A DNA stretch of 64,000 nucleotides from an uncultured Lachnospiraceae bacterium (GCA_902786365.1 CADACD010000007.1:25836-89835), one strand, 5' to 3'. Counted from the first letter of the stretch, positions 1 through 9,813 are shown. Numbers and translations are program-made. The notes: generated from the sequence alone by a model not told the origin.

Positions 1-438
1 AATGAATGCCTTCTTAAGAAAAAGTGCGAACTTTTTCAAAAGGGAATTGAGGTCATCAGCGTGCCGGCAGATGAGAAAATAACATATGAGAAGAAGATAT
101 CGTTAGAAGAAAAACAGATAGATATAAAAACAGATGTGGAATCAATTGAAAAACATCACCAAGAAGTCAGCATGAAAAATCTAATGGTAATATTAGGCGG
201 GATGAAAATTGACAGTGTACTAATCGAAGGTGGAGGCGAAATCAATGCATCTGCATTTGAGGCAGGGATTGTTAATAAGGTTTATGCTTATATAGCACCG
301 AAAATTATTATGGGAAGAGATGCGAAATCTCCGGTAAGCGGTGAAGGAATTCCTTTAATGATGGATGCGGTTACATTAAAAGATATATCAGTGAAAGAAT
401 TTGATGGCGATATATTGGTGGAAGGATATGTGAGATAG
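1..438 (+). CDS. ribD: RibD, C-terminal reductase part (5' end outside window)
   Basis: The reading frame is open from base 1, so this is the 3' end of a longer gene. The visible 145 residues match the C-terminal reductase domain of RibD, which reduces the ribosylamino-pyrimidine intermediate of riboflavin synthesis with NADPH. Seen directly: the LIEGGGEINASAFE segment that binds substrate and NADPH in this family, followed by VYAYIAPKIIMG. The N-terminal zinc deaminase domain must lie upstream of the window. The stop codon directly abuts the ATG of ribE, which indicates translational coupling in a rib operon ordered ribD-ribE-ribBA-ribH, the classical Firmicutes arrangement. Any FMN riboswitch would lie upstream, out of view. 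Confidence 0.93.
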   Translation, partial: NECLLKKKCELFQKGIEVISVPADEKITYEKKISLEEKQIDIKTDVESIEKHHQEVSMKNLMVILGGMKIDSVLIEGGGEINASAFEAGIVNKVYAYIAPKIIMGRDAKSPVSGEGIPLMMDAVTLKDISVKEFDGDILVEGYVR

Positions 439-1125
439 ATGTTTACAGGATTGATTGAAGAAATAGGAAAAGTAAAACAGATTAGCATTGGAGCAAACTC
501 AGGAACAATATACATTACAGCGAAGGAAATATTAAAAGATGCAAAAATAGGAGACAGTATAGCTGTCAATGGTGTGTGCCTTACAGCTACACATATTAGT
601 AGAGATATATTTTCGGCAGATGTAATGGCAGAGACTTTCAGAAGAAGTTCGTTAAAAGAATTAAGAGCAGGCTCCTATGTCAATCTTGAAAGAGCGATGG
701 CAAATAATGGGAGATTCGGAGGACATATTGTATCAGGACATATTGACGGAACAGGTGAGATTTTAGATATCAGCAAAGAAGAAAACGCAGTATGGTATAC
801 CATATCGGCAGATGAAAATATACTTCATTATGTGGTTGAAAAAGGTTCTATTGCAATTGATGGAATAAGCCTTACAGTGGCATATGTGGATGATACATGT
901 TTTAAAGTTTCGATTATCCCTCATACCGCAGGTGAGACAATTCTTCAGTACAAGGATAAGGGGAATATTGTCAATCTCGAATGCGATATTATAGGTAAAT
1001 ATGTGGAAAAACTGATAATTGGTTCTGCAAAAGATAATATTTATACTGCGCATTTTTCACGTGAACAGCAGAATAAAAATCATGGCAATATTACAATGGA
1101 ATTTCTGGCAGAAAATGGATTCTAG
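439..1125 (+). CDS. ribE: Riboflavin synthase, alpha subunit
   Basis: It dismutates two molecules of 6,7-dimethyl-8-ribityllumazine to riboflavin and the pyrimidine dione. The N-terminus MFTGLIEEIGKV is diagnostic. The protein has the expected two lumazine-binding repeats: the first (about residues 1-95) contains AVNGVCLTAT and the second (about 97-195) contains SIAIDGISLTVA. At 228 aa it is slightly longer than usual (about 210-220), with a polar C-terminal tail of unknown role. The ATG starts at the base after the ribD stop, so translation is probably coupled. The next gene, ribBA, follows after 120 bases with no clear terminator between. In some species this gene is called ribC. Confidence 0.96.
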   Translation: MFTGLIEEIGKVKQISIGANSGTIYITAKEILKDAKIGDSIAVNGVCLTATHISRDIFSADVMAETFRRSSLKELRAGSYVNLERAMANNGRFGGHIVSGHIDGTGEILDISKEENAVWYTISADENILHYVVEKGSIAIDGISLTVAYVDDTCFKVSIIPHTAGETILQYKDKGNIVNLECDIIGKYVEKLIIGSAKDNIYTAHFSREQQNKNHGNITMEFLAENGF

Positions 1126-1245
1126 TCCGATAATTGCATGTATTTTTATAAAAGTATAACTATATACAACAGATGATAAGAGATAAATAGTAAATAATCA
1201 ATTAGAAAAAAATATAGATATCAGACAGAATGGAGGAATAGCAGA

Positions 1246-2448
1246 ATGAAGGAAATAGGAACAATTGAACAGGCACTTCATGATTTAAAAAATGGGAAAG
1301 TGATTCTTGTGATTGATGATCCTGACAGAGAAAATGAGGGAGATTTAATCTGTGCAGCAGAGTTTGCAACACAAGAGAATGTCAATTTTATGGCAAGTGA
1401 TGCAAAAGGGCTGATCTGTATGCCGATGAGCAAAGAGTGGTGTGAAAAACTTGGTCTGACTCAGATGGTGGAAGAAAATACAGATAACCATTCCACAGCA
1501 TTTACAGTTTCAATTGACCATATTGACACGACAACAGGTATTTCAGCAAAAGAACGTTCATATACTGCAATGAAGACAGTTGAAGATGGAGCAAAGCCAC
1601 AGGATTTCAGAAGACCGGGACATATGTTTCCACTTGAGGCAAGAGAGGGAGGCGTGCTGAAAAGAGCAGGTCATACAGAGGCGACAGTGGACTTAATGAA
1701 ACTGGCAGGATTAAAACCGGTAGGATTATGTTGTGAGATTATGAGAGAAGACGGACTGATGATGAGAACGACAGAACTTCTAGAATTTGCAGAAAAGAAA
1801 AATCTTACTGTTATCACAATAGAAGACTTGATTAAATTCAGACTGGAAAAAGAAAGTCTCGTAAAGAAAAAAGCGATAACGAAATTGCCTACAAAATATG
1901 GTGAATTTATCATACATGGTTATGAAAATATATTAAACGGTGAGCATCATGTGGCACTTACAATGGGAGATGTGTCAGATGGTGAGCCTGTATTATGCAG
2001 GGTACATTCTGAGTGCCTGACAGGGGATGTGTTCGGTTCACAGAGATGTGACTGTGGTGAACAGCTTGATGCGGCGATGAAAGCAATTGCCAAGGAAGGA
2101 AGGGGAATCCTTCTTTACATGAGACAGGAAGGAAGAGGCATAGGCTTGATTAATAAGTTAAAGGCGTATGAACTTCAGGAACAGGGATACGATACCGTTG
2201 AGGCAAATGTTAAATTGGGATTTGCACCTGACCTTAGGGACTATGGAATAGGTGCCCAGATTTTATATGATTTGGGTGCAAAGAAACTGCGTCTGCTTAC
2301 GAATAATCCGAAAAAGATTTCGGGATTGTCAGGATATGGAATCTCTATAGAAGAGAGAGTCCCGATTCAGATAGCAGCAGGAAAATATGATTTATTCTAT
2401 CTTAAGACAAAGCAGGAAAAGATGGAACATATGACAGATTATGAGTAA
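1246..2448 (+). CDS. ribBA: Bifunctional 3,4-dihydroxy-2-butanone-4-phosphate synthase / GTP cyclohydrolase II
   Basis: This 400-aa fusion supplies both precursors of the riboflavin pathway. Residues about 1-200 are DHBP synthase, with the acidic metal site [11 protein letters not shown] and the later RPGHMFPL and GHTEA motifs. Residues about 205-395 are GTP cyclohydrolase II, with the three-cysteine zinc site spread over [17 protein letters not shown] and the catalytic RQEGRGIGL segment. Both halves look intact. A GGAGGA ribosome binding site lies 9 bases before the ATG. It lies between ribE and ribH in the same orientation. The short tail after the cyclohydrolase domain is charged and probably disordered. 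Confidence 0.97.
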   Translation: MKEIGTIEQALHDLKNGKVILVIDDPDRENEGDLICAAEFATQENVNFMASDAKGLICMPMSKEWCEKLGLTQMVEENTDNHSTAFTVSIDHIDTTTGISAKERSYTAMKTVEDGAKPQDFRRPGHMFPLEAREGGVLKRAGHTEATVDLMKLAGLKPVGLCCEIMREDGLMMRTTELLEFAEKKNLTVITIEDLIKFRLEKESLVKKKAITKLPTKYGEFIIHGYENILNGEHHVALTMGDVSDGEPVLCRVHSECLTGDVFGSQRCDCGEQLDAAMKAIAKEGRGILLYMRQEGRGIGLINKLKAYELQEQGYDTVEANVKLGFAPDLRDYGIGAQILYDLGAKKLRLLTNNPKKISGLSGYGISIEERVPIQIAAGKYDLFYLKTKQEKMEHMTDYE

Positions 2449-2541
2449 ATAGATGTGCTAGAGAAATATGCAAAACAGCAGATAAGTATAAAATCAGCAT
2501 AAATAATAATAACAATGTAAAATAAAGAAAGGAAAAATATC

Positions 2542-3006
2542 ATGAAAGTATTAGAAGGAAAAGTAGTAAGTACAGGAGCAAGAATAGGAATTGTAGCATC
2601 AAGATTTAATGAGTTTATTGTATCAAAACTTGTATCAGGAGCTGAGGATGCATTAGTAAGACATGGTGTGGAGTCAGACAGCATTACACTTGCATGGGTT
2701 CCGGGGGCATTTGAGATTCCTGTTGTTGCAAAGAAAATGGCAGCAAGTGGAAGATATGATGCAGTGATATGTCTTGGCGCAGTCATCAGAGGTGCGACAA
2801 GCCATTATGATTATGTTTGTGCAGAGGTCAGCAAGGGTGTTGCGGCAGTAGGATTAGAGACAGGTATACCGACATTATTTGGTGTCATCACAACAGATAC
2901 GATAGAACAGGCAATTGAGAGAGCCGGAACAAAAGCAGGTAATAAGGGATATGATGTTGCATGCTCTGCCATTGAAATGATTAACCTTTTTAAAGAATTG
3001 AAATAA
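2542..3006 (+). CDS. ribH: 6,7-dimethyl-8-ribityllumazine synthase
   Basis: It condenses the ribitylamino-uracil with dihydroxybutanone phosphate, the penultimate step of riboflavin synthesis, and normally assembles as pentamers or 60-mer shells. At 154 aa it has the standard length. Visible motifs are VASRFNEFI near the N-terminus (substrate pocket), WVPGAFEIP, and [14 protein letters not shown] with the catalytic histidine. An AAAGAAAGGA ribosome binding site precedes the ATG. It ends the rib operon: the next gene is convergent, and a strong hairpin lies about 20 bases past the stop. Confidence 0.97.
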   Translation: MKVLEGKVVSTGARIGIVASRFNEFIVSKLVSGAEDALVRHGVESDSITLAWVPGAFEIPVVAKKMAASGRYDAVICLGAVIRGATSHYDYVCAEVSKGVAAVGLETGIPTLFGVITTDTIEQAIERAGTKAGNKGYDVACSAIEMINLFKELK

Positions 3007-3018
3007 TAATGAATATTG

Positions 3019-3044
3019 TAAAAAAGCGGACCAAACGGTCCGCT
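3019..3044 (-). terminator. Rho-independent terminator for the minus-strand spore coat gene
   Basis: A perfect 8-bp stem (AGCGGACC / GGTCCGCT, loop of 4) is followed by a T-run only when read on the minus strand. On the plus strand the stem is followed by A residues. It therefore best fits termination of the CotF-like gene, about 90 bases past its stop, though it may also help end the convergent rib transcript. Confidence 0.75.
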
Positions 3045-3136
3045 AAAAAAAGGTGAATGAAAATGAGAAATTATTAACTTTAAACTGTTTATAAGAAGAA
3101 TTATAACAGTTTAATTAAGAAATGATAATGACTACA

Positions 3137-3598
3137 TTAATTAGTCATTCCATTAGCAGTTTTGTACTTATAAATCATTTCCGCATGATTCTGTTCTTCT
3201 GTCTGAATGTTATTGAATAATTTTCTTACTTCCGGATCGCCGAACTGGAATAATTCGTCATTGTAAGCTGTGGAGACATATTTTTCTGTAGTGATAGTGT
3301 CTGTGCACAGATACTGGTCATAATCCTTGTCATCCTGATTGAAACTTCCAATATAAGTAGGAGCCGGATTATAATTTGTTGTTGCATTGTCCATGACTTT
3401 CATATCAGGACATGTTCCACTTAACAATTGTGAAAGAGAATTGTAATGCTTTTCTTCATCCTGTCTGATTGTTCCAAACAGACTTTTCAGTTCATTATCC
3501 CTTGCAAGGTTTTCGTATTCAGTGTATTTTTGAATACAGAGCTGTTCCTGAGCCTGCAAATCCTGAATTAAAGATTTTTGTTTTTCTGTTAAATTCAT
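3137..3598 (-). CDS. CotF/ferritin-like spore coat protein
   Basis: The 153-aa protein has a ferritin-like helical pattern. EQLCIQKYTEYENLA and RQDEEKHYNSLSQLL carry the E...ExxH spacing, and a second half near the C-terminus has TEEQNHAEMIYKY. This layout is typical of CotF-type spore coat proteins and related rubrerythrin-fold proteins of clostridia. The start is the second of two close ATGs, because AAGGAG sits 8 bases before it and only 2 before the upstream one. It stands alone on the minus strand, convergent with ribH. Location in the spore coat is inferred from the family; metal binding is possible but not shown. Confidence 0.75.
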   Translation of the reverse strand: MNLTEKQKSLIQDLQAQEQLCIQKYTEYENLARDNELKSLFGTIRQDEEKHYNSLSQLLSGTCPDMKVMDNATTNYNPAPTYIGSFNQDDKDYDQYLCTDTITTEKYVSTAYNDELFQFGDPEVRKLFNNIQTEEQNHAEMIYKYKTANGMTN

Positions 3599-3705
3599 GC
3601 TCATAACTCCTTTATAAAATATTTTACACTGTTAGTATTGACGTAAAAAAGGAAAATATACAAAGCCTGCAAATCTTTTTTTAAATTTTTCTATTTGTAT
3701 TATCA

Positions 3706-5250
3706 TCATTTTAAAGATTTTCTCAATCCTTTTGGATAGTGGTTTTTCATTATGCCGGATGATAATTTTCCGAATCCTATGCTGTAACCATTTACAGCAA
3801 TCAGATACCAGCCTTTTTCTCCATCGTAAGAAAATGTTTCGCCGTTAATGTATTTGTAGATGATATCAGCATCACTATTTTGGGTAGTGTTAACGTTTTC
3901 GGTAACACCACTATTTTCGGTAATGTTATGATTTTCAGATACCGGCAAAGAAATATTAATCACATTTCTGACATCAGAAGGTGATAATGCAAGAGCTATT
4001 GAGTGTGCAGGCTCAAAACGGTTTTTTAAAAAAGTTCCAAGCAGCAGTCCGGCACGAAGTACTTTTATTCCATCAAGGGGAGGACATATTACGGGTACAA
4101 CATAAAGATTGTCACCGAACATGATATGTGTTCCGGCAGGCTTGTTGATAAAAAAACTGTCTGCAAAATTCAAATATTCTTTGATGGATTTGTCTTTGAC
4201 ACCTTTTATACGCTTTAATTTTTTTGGGGCATCACTTTCAGTAGTTTCATGAAAAGGTTTCTTTTCAAGTACAGCCACAAAATGTCCTTCACCCTTTAGC
4301 CTGTGAGGCAGCATTCTGATAGTATATGGAATGGTCTGTAAAAAACCATTTGCTTTTGTTACATCAGTATCAGAAAGACACATCTTGGCAAATGAAACGG
4401 ATCCATCTGACATACCATCATACTTCTTTACGTCGACAAGGAAAAAATCGGGATTTCTCAGCAGAAAGTGAATGATTGTTCCCTCGTTTTCTTCGGGAGA
4501 AAATGTACATGTAGAATAGACAATTCTGCCACCTGTTTTTAGCATAGTAGCAGCATTATCTAAGATTTCTGCCTGTCTTTTGGCACAATTTATCACATTG
4601 TCAGTACTCCATTCATCACAGGCAGTGGTATTTTTTCGAAACATTCCCTCACCGGAACAAGGTGCATCAACCATAATCTTATCAAAGAATTCTGGGAAAA
4701 AATGAGCCAGACGTTCGGAAGATTCGTTTGTGACAACGGCATTTCTTATTCCCATACGTTCTATATTTTCAGATAGTATTTTGGCACGACTTGGAATGAT
4801 TTCGTTACTGATTAAAAGACCTTCTCCGTTCATTTTTCCGGCAATCTGTGTACTTTTTCCGCCGGGAGCGGCACATAAATCAAGCACAGTTTCGCCGGGA
4901 TTAATATCTAGGTACTCGGCAGGAGCCATCGCACTGGCCTCTTGAATATAGTATGCACCTGCCTCGTGCAGGGGATGTTTTCCAGGACGGATGTTCTCGT
5001 CATAATAGAATCCGGTGTTGCACCATCTTACAGGAGTAAGAGAGCAGCCTAAAGCGTTTTCTAAGTGTTGTACTTCTTTAGATAGTGGATTGCAACTGTC
5101 CTTAATATCAATATCGCTAGTATTTGTGCTGTGTTTTAAGGGATTAATTCTAAGGGAATGATAATTTGCTCTATCATAACTTGCGATGAAATCGTCATAT
5201 TCATTGGCAAGCATTTCTTTCATTCGTGCTTTAAATTTGATGGGAATCAT
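3706..5250 (-). CDS. RsmF/NSUN-type rRNA (cytosine-C5) methyltransferase
   Basis: This 514-aa enzyme is a SAM-dependent m5C RNA methyltransferase of the NOL1/NOP2/Sun family. Seen: motif I DLCAAPGGKSTQIA, the catalytic pair of cysteines in VDAPCSGEGMFRK (motif IV) and STCTFSPEENE (motif VI), and an N-terminal RNA-binding region. The long C-terminal part (about residues 300-514) is the PUA-like extension typical of RsmF proteins of Firmicutes. It holds a short imprecise repeat (N-x-T-x-N-S-x-V-T-E-N) near residues 435-460. The probable target is 16S rRNA, but the exact cytosine cannot be told from sequence. GAGGT lies 7 bases before the ATG. It is divergent from the TrpB2 gene. Confidence 0.88.
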   Translation of the reverse strand: MIPIKFKARMKEMLANEYDDFIASYDRANYHSLRINPLKHSTNTSDIDIKDSCNPLSKEVQHLENALGCSLTPVRWCNTGFYYDENIRPGKHPLHEAGAYYIQEASAMAPAEYLDINPGETVLDLCAAPGGKSTQIAGKMNGEGLLISNEIIPSRAKILSENIERMGIRNAVVTNESSERLAHFFPEFFDKIMVDAPCSGEGMFRKNTTACDEWSTDNVINCAKRQAEILDNAATMLKTGGRIVYSTCTFSPEENEGTIIHFLLRNPDFFLVDVKKYDGMSDGSVSFAKMCLSDTDVTKANGFLQTIPYTIRMLPHRLKGEGHFVAVLEKKPFHETTESDAPKKLKRIKGVKDKSIKEYLNFADSFFINKPAGTHIMFGDNLYVVPVICPPLDGIKVLRAGLLLGTFLKNRFEPAHSIALALSPSDVRNVINISLPVSENHNITENSGVTENVNTTQNSDADIIYKYINGETFSYDGEKGWYLIAVNGYSIGFGKLSSGIMKNHYPKGLRKSLK

Positions 5251-5420
5251 GGGTTTACCTCACATTTTTTTAATTTATATAGTTGATTACTGCGATTATA
5301 CCATGTAATGGGTGTAGGGACAAGGATGGAAGGCTCAAAATATATATGAAAAAAATTTTGTCTTTGTGTGAGTTAAGAAAGTTTTGCAAGTTGTGAAAAA
5401 TGCAAGATGTATATTTTCAA

Positions 5421-5450
5421 TTGACACATTACGATAATATAGAGTATAAT
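5421..5450 (+). promoter_or_regulatory. Sigma-A promoter of the TrpB2 gene
   Basis: TTGACA, an 18-base spacer and TATAAT, 140 bases before the gene. The roughly 135-base leader is AT-rich. It contains TGCATTTTGCATAA just after the promoter, which resembles the palindrome before argJ, and a weak AATTGT/ACAATT hairpin. I see no T-box or TRAP-type leader. The rest of this 340-base divergent gap holds nothing else I recognise. Confidence 0.7.
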
Positions 5451-5590
5451 TCTAACAGTGCATTTTGCATAATGAAATTGTTCATGATTGAGACAATTAT
5501 AACAATAATGCATAATTATATAAAATAATAGAAATATGAAGCCGTATTATTATAGGGTAATGAGAATAAACGAAGAAAGGATATTAAAAA

Positions 5591-6967
5591 ATGAGCGAAA
5601 AAAAAATTCCTTACAAAATTTATCTTGAAGAAAGCGAGATACCAAAGCAGTGGTACAATGTACGTGCTGATATGAAGAATAAGCCGGCACCACTTTTAAA
5701 TCCTGCGACATTAGAGCCTATGACAGCAGAAGAACTCGGAGGCGTGTTCTGTGAGGAGTTGGTAAAGCAGGAACTTGATGAGACAACAGCCTATATTGAC
5801 ATACCGCAGGAGATACAGAATTTCTACAAGATGTACAGACCATCTCCGCTTGTACGAGCATATTGTCTTGAGGAAAAACTTCAGACACCGGCAAAGATTT
5901 ATTACAAGTTTGAAGGAAATAACACAAGTGGAAGCCACAAGCTCAATTCGGCAATTGCACAGGCATATTATGCAAAGAAGCAAGGATTAAAAGGTGTAAC
6001 AACAGAGACAGGAGCAGGACAGTGGGGTACAGCATTGTCAATGGCATGTGCTTATTTTGACCTTGATTGTAAGGTATATATGGTAAAAGTTTCATATGAA
6101 CAGAAACCTTTCAGACGTGAAGTGATGAGAACATACGGAGCATCGGTAACACCTTCACCATCTGAAACAACGAATATAGGAAGAAAGATTTTAGCAGAAC
6201 ATCCGGGAACAACAGGAAGTCTTGGATGTGCGATTTCAGAAGCAGTTGAAGTTGCAACAACGAATGAAGGGTACAGATACGTACTAGGAAGTGTGTTAAA
6301 TCAGGTAATGTTGCATCAGTCAGTGATAGGTCTTGAGACAAAGGCAGCACTTGATAAATATGGAATTACACCGGACATTATCATTGGATGTGCAGGCGGC
6401 GGTTCTAACCTTGGAGGACTGATTTCTCCATTCATGGGTGAAAAATTAAGAGGAGAAAAGGATTACAGAATTATCGCAGTAGAACCGGCATCATGCCCAA
6501 GCTTCACAAGAGGTAAATATGCATATGATTTCTGTGACACAGGAAATATCTGTCCGCTTGCGAAGATGTATACACTTGGCAGCAGCTTTATCCCATCAGC
6601 AAATCATGCAGGAGGACTTCGTTTCCATGGTATGAGTACCACACTTTCACAGCTTTACCATGATGGATATATGGAGGCGAGAAGTGTAGAGCAGACAGCG
6701 GTATTTGAGGCTGCTACACAGTTTGCAAGAATAGAGGGAATCCTTCCGGCACCGGAGAGCAGTCATGCTATCAGAGTAGCTATCGATGAGGCACTCAAGT
6801 GTAAAGAGACAGGAGAAGAAAAGACAATTGTATTCGGACTTACCGGAACAGGTTATTTTGATATGGTAGCATATGAGAAGTATAACAACGGTGAAATGAC
6901 AGATTATATTCCTACAGATGCAGATTTACAACCTGGATTTGATGCACTGCCTAAGGTTGATAAATAA
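5591..6967 (+). CDS. Tryptophan synthase beta chain, TrpB2 type (stand-alone)
   Basis: This 458-aa PLP enzyme belongs to the TrpB2 branch, which is longer than classical TrpB (about 400 aa) and begins with an extra N-terminal segment (PYKIYLEESEIPKQWYN). The PLP lysine is K117 in GSHKLNSA, and the phosphate-binding loop is GCAGGGSNLGG. GAGQWGTALS is the conserved COMM-like segment. It converts indole plus serine to tryptophan. No trpA or other trp gene lies nearby, so it may salvage indole rather than take part in a channelled synthase. That role is inference. It has its own promoter and terminator, so it is a single-gene transcript. Confidence 0.9.
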   Translation: MSEKKIPYKIYLEESEIPKQWYNVRADMKNKPAPLLNPATLEPMTAEELGGVFCEELVKQELDETTAYIDIPQEIQNFYKMYRPSPLVRAYCLEEKLQTPAKIYYKFEGNNTSGSHKLNSAIAQAYYAKKQGLKGVTTETGAGQWGTALSMACAYFDLDCKVYMVKVSYEQKPFRREVMRTYGASVTPSPSETTNIGRKILAEHPGTTGSLGCAISEAVEVATTNEGYRYVLGSVLNQVMLHQSVIGLETKAALDKYGITPDIIIGCAGGGSNLGGLISPFMGEKLRGEKDYRIIAVEPASCPSFTRGKYAYDFCDTGNICPLAKMYTLGSSFIPSANHAGGLRFHGMSTTLSQLYHDGYMEARSVEQTAVFEAATQFARIEGILPAPESSHAIRVAIDEALKCKETGEEKTIVFGLTGTGYFDMVAYEKYNNGEMTDYIPTDADLQPGFDALPKVDK

Positions 6968-6999
6968 ATTGGATTCAAAATAGATAGTAATTAATTGAT

Positions 7000-7042
7000 T
7001 AGGCATTAGGACACGAATTAGTGGCCTGATGCCTATTTTTTT
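7000..7042 (+). terminator. Terminator of the TrpB2 gene
   Basis: An 11-bp stem (TAGGCATTAGG / CCTGATGCCTA, one G-U pair) with a 14-base loop is followed by seven T residues, just downstream of the stop codon. Confidence 0.85.
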
Positions 7043-7189
7043 GAAAATACATGCATTGAATATGTACTTTCCAGAACCATTCTGACCGACAAATCCCATT
7101 ACTGTGCCTTGAATAATATGTGATTAGACCGAAGAATCATTGGATTATGATTCAAGTGAGTTATATCGTCAAAAAAATAAAAAAAGTGC

Positions 7190-7218
7190 TTGCATTTTTT
7201 GACATTCTATTGTATACT
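7190..7218 (+). promoter_or_regulatory. Promoter of tRNA-Glu
   Basis: TTGCAT, 17 bases, TATACT, ending 20 bases before the mature tRNA. A TTGACA also occurs in the spacer but is only 8 bases from the -10 and so cannot serve as its -35. The 100-150 bases before this promoter hold nothing I recognise. Confidence 0.7.
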
Positions 7219-7237
7219 ATCACAGTAGCAATTGTGA

Positions 7238-7309
7238 GGCTCGTTGGTCAAGCGGTTAAGACGTCGCCCTCTCACGGCGAAAACAGGGGTTCGATTCCCC
7301 TACGAGCTG
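7238..7309 (+). tRNA. tRNA-Glu, anticodon CUC
   Basis: The full cloverleaf can be drawn: acceptor GGCTCGT / ACGAGCT (a G-U at the first pair), a D-arm with GGTCAAGCGGTTAAGAC, anticodon stem TCGCC / GGCGA around the 7-base loop CTCTCAC with anticodon CUC, and T-arm AGGGG-TTCGATT-CCCCT. The discriminator is G. CCA is not encoded. It decodes GAG; in these AT-rich genomes the main glutamate tRNA is usually UUC, so this is probably the minor isoacceptor. It is transcribed alone from a strong promoter to a strong terminator. Confidence 0.96.
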
Positions 7310-7314
7310 CTATT

Positions 7315-7344
7315 ATCGGAAGTTGAGTGACTTCCGATTTTTTT
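7315..7344 (+). terminator. Terminator of tRNA-Glu
   Basis: The stem ATCGGAAG / CTTCCGAT with an 8-base loop is followed by a run of seven T residues, 6 bases after the tRNA. Confidence 0.88.
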
Positions 7345-7488
7345 GTTTATTAAAATTAGGATCATGTATAAATTCCTACTGATTTGTAAAAAATAGTTTT
7401 ATTCGTAATATCTACCAAAGCAATTGATTTGGTGTTTGATTAAACGGAAGGAATTGCGAGAATTGAGTTACAATTCAGAGAGGATGAG

Positions 7489-8388
7489 ATGAGTATGAAC
7501 CATGATAAGATCTATGACAACAGGTATTGGGACGCATTTTACGAGGAACGAAAAAAAGCGAAAAAGAAGAGAAGAACAAAAAGAAAGATTAAAAAAATCA
7601 TCAATACTGTTAAATGGATTTCAATATTATCTGCGGTTATGCTGATGGCAACAGCTGTGTATTTTAGAGATGAGATCTTTACCATGCAGGAAATGAATGA
7701 TAAAAAAGTAATCGAAAACTTGTCTGAATATGTTGTCTCGGGAACAGATCGTGAAAAAGTAAAAGAAATATTAAATCATCGTGACAGATATCCGATTGAA
7801 CTATTGGATTTAATTAATAAAAATCCGGAAACAATTGATTTTGTTTATCATTATCCTGAGTATCATGACCGGGAAGTGAAAATTGATTTATCTGAAGAGA
7901 TTAAAGGTGATAAAGTGCCACTCTATTTACAATGGGATGAGAGATGGGGATATGCACAATATGGAGGAACAATGATTGCAGAAAGTGGCTGTGGACCAAC
8001 CTGCCTATCGATGGTTGCTTCCTATCTGTTAAAAGACGCAAGAATGAATCCAAAATGGATGGCTGAGTTTAGTGAGAAGAATGGATATGTCAATGAAACA
8101 GGTACGTTATGGACGTTTATGACACAGGGGGTCAGAAAGCTGGGACTTGAATCCATTCAGATTGATGTTGATGAGAAAAGAGTAAGGAGTAATCTTGAAG
8201 TGGGAAATCCCATTATATGCAGTGTTGGTCCGGGAGATTTCACAAGTGAGGGACATTTTATTGTACTCGCAGGAATGGAGAATGGAAAGATTATTATTAA
8301 TGATCCGAACAGTAAAAAGAATAGTGAAAAAAGATGGAAATTTTCAGATATAGAAGACCAGATAAAAAATATGTGGATTATCAGATGA
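7489..8388 (+). CDS. Membrane-anchored C39-like cysteine peptidase family protein
   Basis: This is a 299-aa protein. A lysine/arginine-rich cytoplasmic N-terminus (residues 1-36) precedes one membrane segment (about 38-58). After a linker, a papain-like C39_2 domain begins near residue 140 with PLYLQWDERWGYAQYG, a common start in this family. It contains the catalytic cysteine in SGCGPTCLSM and the histidine in GHFIVLAG, followed by IIINDPNS. The active site therefore faces outside. The substrate is unknown; family members process peptides or cell-wall-linked proteins, and some are inactive. No transporter or peptide gene lies next to it. The imperfect hairpin downstream separates it from convergent argG. 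Confidence 0.78.
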   Translation: MSMNHDKIYDNRYWDAFYEERKKAKKKRRTKRKIKKIINTVKWISILSAVMLMATAVYFRDEIFTMQEMNDKKVIENLSEYVVSGTDREKVKEILNHRDRYPIELLDLINKNPETIDFVYHYPEYHDREVKIDLSEEIKGDKVPLYLQWDERWGYAQYGGTMIAESGCGPTCLSMVASYLLKDARMNPKWMAEFSEKNGYVNETGTLWTFMTQGVRKLGLESIQIDVDEKRVRSNLEVGNPIICSVGPGDFTSEGHFIVLAGMENGKIIINDPNSKKNSEKRWKFSDIEDQIKNMWIIR

Positions 8389-8446
8389 TGAAACAAAATA
8401 AACATCAACAAAGTATAATAGTGAAATACAACATACAAGTATAAAA

Positions 8447-8488
8447 TATAGAGGGATGACGTTTTAAGAAAAGCGACATCCCTCTATA
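8447..8488. terminator. Hairpin between two convergent genes, probable bidirectional terminator
   Basis: A 12-bp perfect stem (TATAGAGGGATG / CATCCCTCTATA) with an 18-base loop sits between the C39-like gene and argG. T-runs are short on both sides (TTTT on the minus side), so its efficiency is uncertain. Confidence 0.6.
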
Positions 8489-8571
8489 TATATCAATATT
8501 CAAATTTTGTACTAAATGTAATAATCCTAAGTTAAATGCCTCAAATAGTATTCAAAACAGTCTGCAAGTTT

Positions 8572-9813
8572 CTATTTGTTTTCAAGATACTTGTTTTCCT
8601 GTCCTGCTTCTGCCCATTTCATTGCTCTTACCTTGAGTGGAAGACCAAATAATGTGATGAATCCACTTGCATCATGGTGGTCATATAAATCACCTGTTGT
8701 AAAACTAGCTAAAGACTCACTATATAATGAATATGGAGAAGTAGTTCCGGCTTTGATGATATTACCTTTGTAAAGTTTGAATTTCACTTCTCCTGTTACA
8801 TATTCCTGTGTAGACTCAACGAATGCCTGAACAGCCTCACGAAGTGGTGTAAACCATTTTCCTTCATAGACAATCTGTGCAAATTTGTTACCCATATCTT
8901 TCTTTACTTCCATTGTAGCACGGTCAAGCACGAGTTCTTCAAGCTGGTCATGTGCTTCCATGAGAATTGTACCACCAGGAGTTTCATAAACACCACGAGA
9001 CTTCATACCAACAACACGATTTTCTACAATATCAATGATACCAATACCATGTTTTCCACCAAGCTCATTTAATTTTCTGATAATGTCAGAAACTTTCATC
9101 TTCTCGCCATTTACACTTGTTGGAACACCTTTTTCAAATGTCATTGTCACATATTCACCTTCTTCAGGCGCCTTCTCAGGAGTCACGCCGAGAACTAATA
9201 AGTGATCATAATTTGGCTCATTAGCAGGATCTTCAAGTTCAAGTCCTTCATGGCTGATATGCCATAAGTTACGGTCACGACTGTAGCTTGAATCAGCAGA
9301 GAATGGAAGGTCGATGCCATGCTGTTTGCAGTATTCAATCTCTTCCTCACGTGAATTCATTGTCCATACATCTGTCATTCTCCAAGGAGCAATAATCTTT
9401 AAGTCAGGGGCAAGAGCCTTGATACCAAGCTCGAAACGAATCTGGTCATTACCTTTACCTGTTGCACCATGACAGATGGCAGAAGCACCTTCTTTACGTG
9501 CAATTTCAACAAGTCTCTTTGCGATTCCCGGTCTTGCCATTGATGTTCCGAGTAAATATTTGTTTTCATATACAGCACCTGCCTGAACACATGGAACAAT
9601 GTAGTCATCACAAAATTCATCAGTAATATCTTCTATATATAATTTTGTTGCACCTGAAAGTTTTGCTCTCTCCTCAAGTCCGTCAAGCTCGTTGCCCTGT
9701 CCGCAGTCGATACAGCAGCAGATTACTTCATAGTCAAAATTCTCCTTTAACCAAGGGATGATAGCAGTAGTGTCAAGACCACCTGAGTAAGCTAAAATAA
9801 CTTTTTCTTTCAT
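8572..9813 (-). CDS. argG: Argininosuccinate synthase
   Basis: It joins citrulline and aspartate with ATP, the penultimate step of arginine synthesis. The 413-aa protein starts [15 protein letters not shown], with the PP-loop ATP site SGGLDT. Later conserved segments include [10 protein letters not shown] and [16 protein letters not shown]. The start is placed at the ATG preceded by AGGAGG at 9 bases; an upstream in-frame ATG, 45 bases earlier, lacks a ribosome binding site and would add residues foreign to the family. argH is not beside it. It is divergent from argC, with ArgR-box-like sites in between, so control by arginine through ArgR is likely. Confidence 0.96.
   Translation of the reverse strand: MKEKVILAYSGGLDTTAIIPWLKENFDYEVICCCIDCGQGNELDGLEERAKLSGATKLYIEDITDEFCDDYIVPCVQAGAVYENKYLLGTSMARPGIAKRLVEIARKEGASAICHGATGKGNDQIRFELGIKALAPDLKIIAPWRMTDVWTMNSREEEIEYCKQHGIDLPFSADSSYSRDRNLWHISHEGLELEDPANEPNYDHLLVLGVTPEKAPEEGEYVTMTFEKGVPTSVNGEKMKVSDIIRKLNELGGKHGIGIIDIVENRVVGMKSRGVYETPGGTILMEAHDQLEELVLDRATMEVKKDMGNKFAQIVYEGKWFTPLREAVQAFVESTQEYVTGEVKFKLYKGNIIKAGTTSPYSLYSESLASFTTGDLYDHHDASGFITLFGLPLKVRAMKWAEAGQENKYLENK

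Noticed and set aside
7199-7204. TTGACA as -35 of the tRNA promoter
   Set aside because: Only 8 bases from TATACT; the TTGCAT at 17 bases is the proper partner.
7120-7326. 68-codon open frame across the tRNA region
   Set aside because: It overlaps the complete tRNA-Glu and its promoter and has no ribosome binding site.
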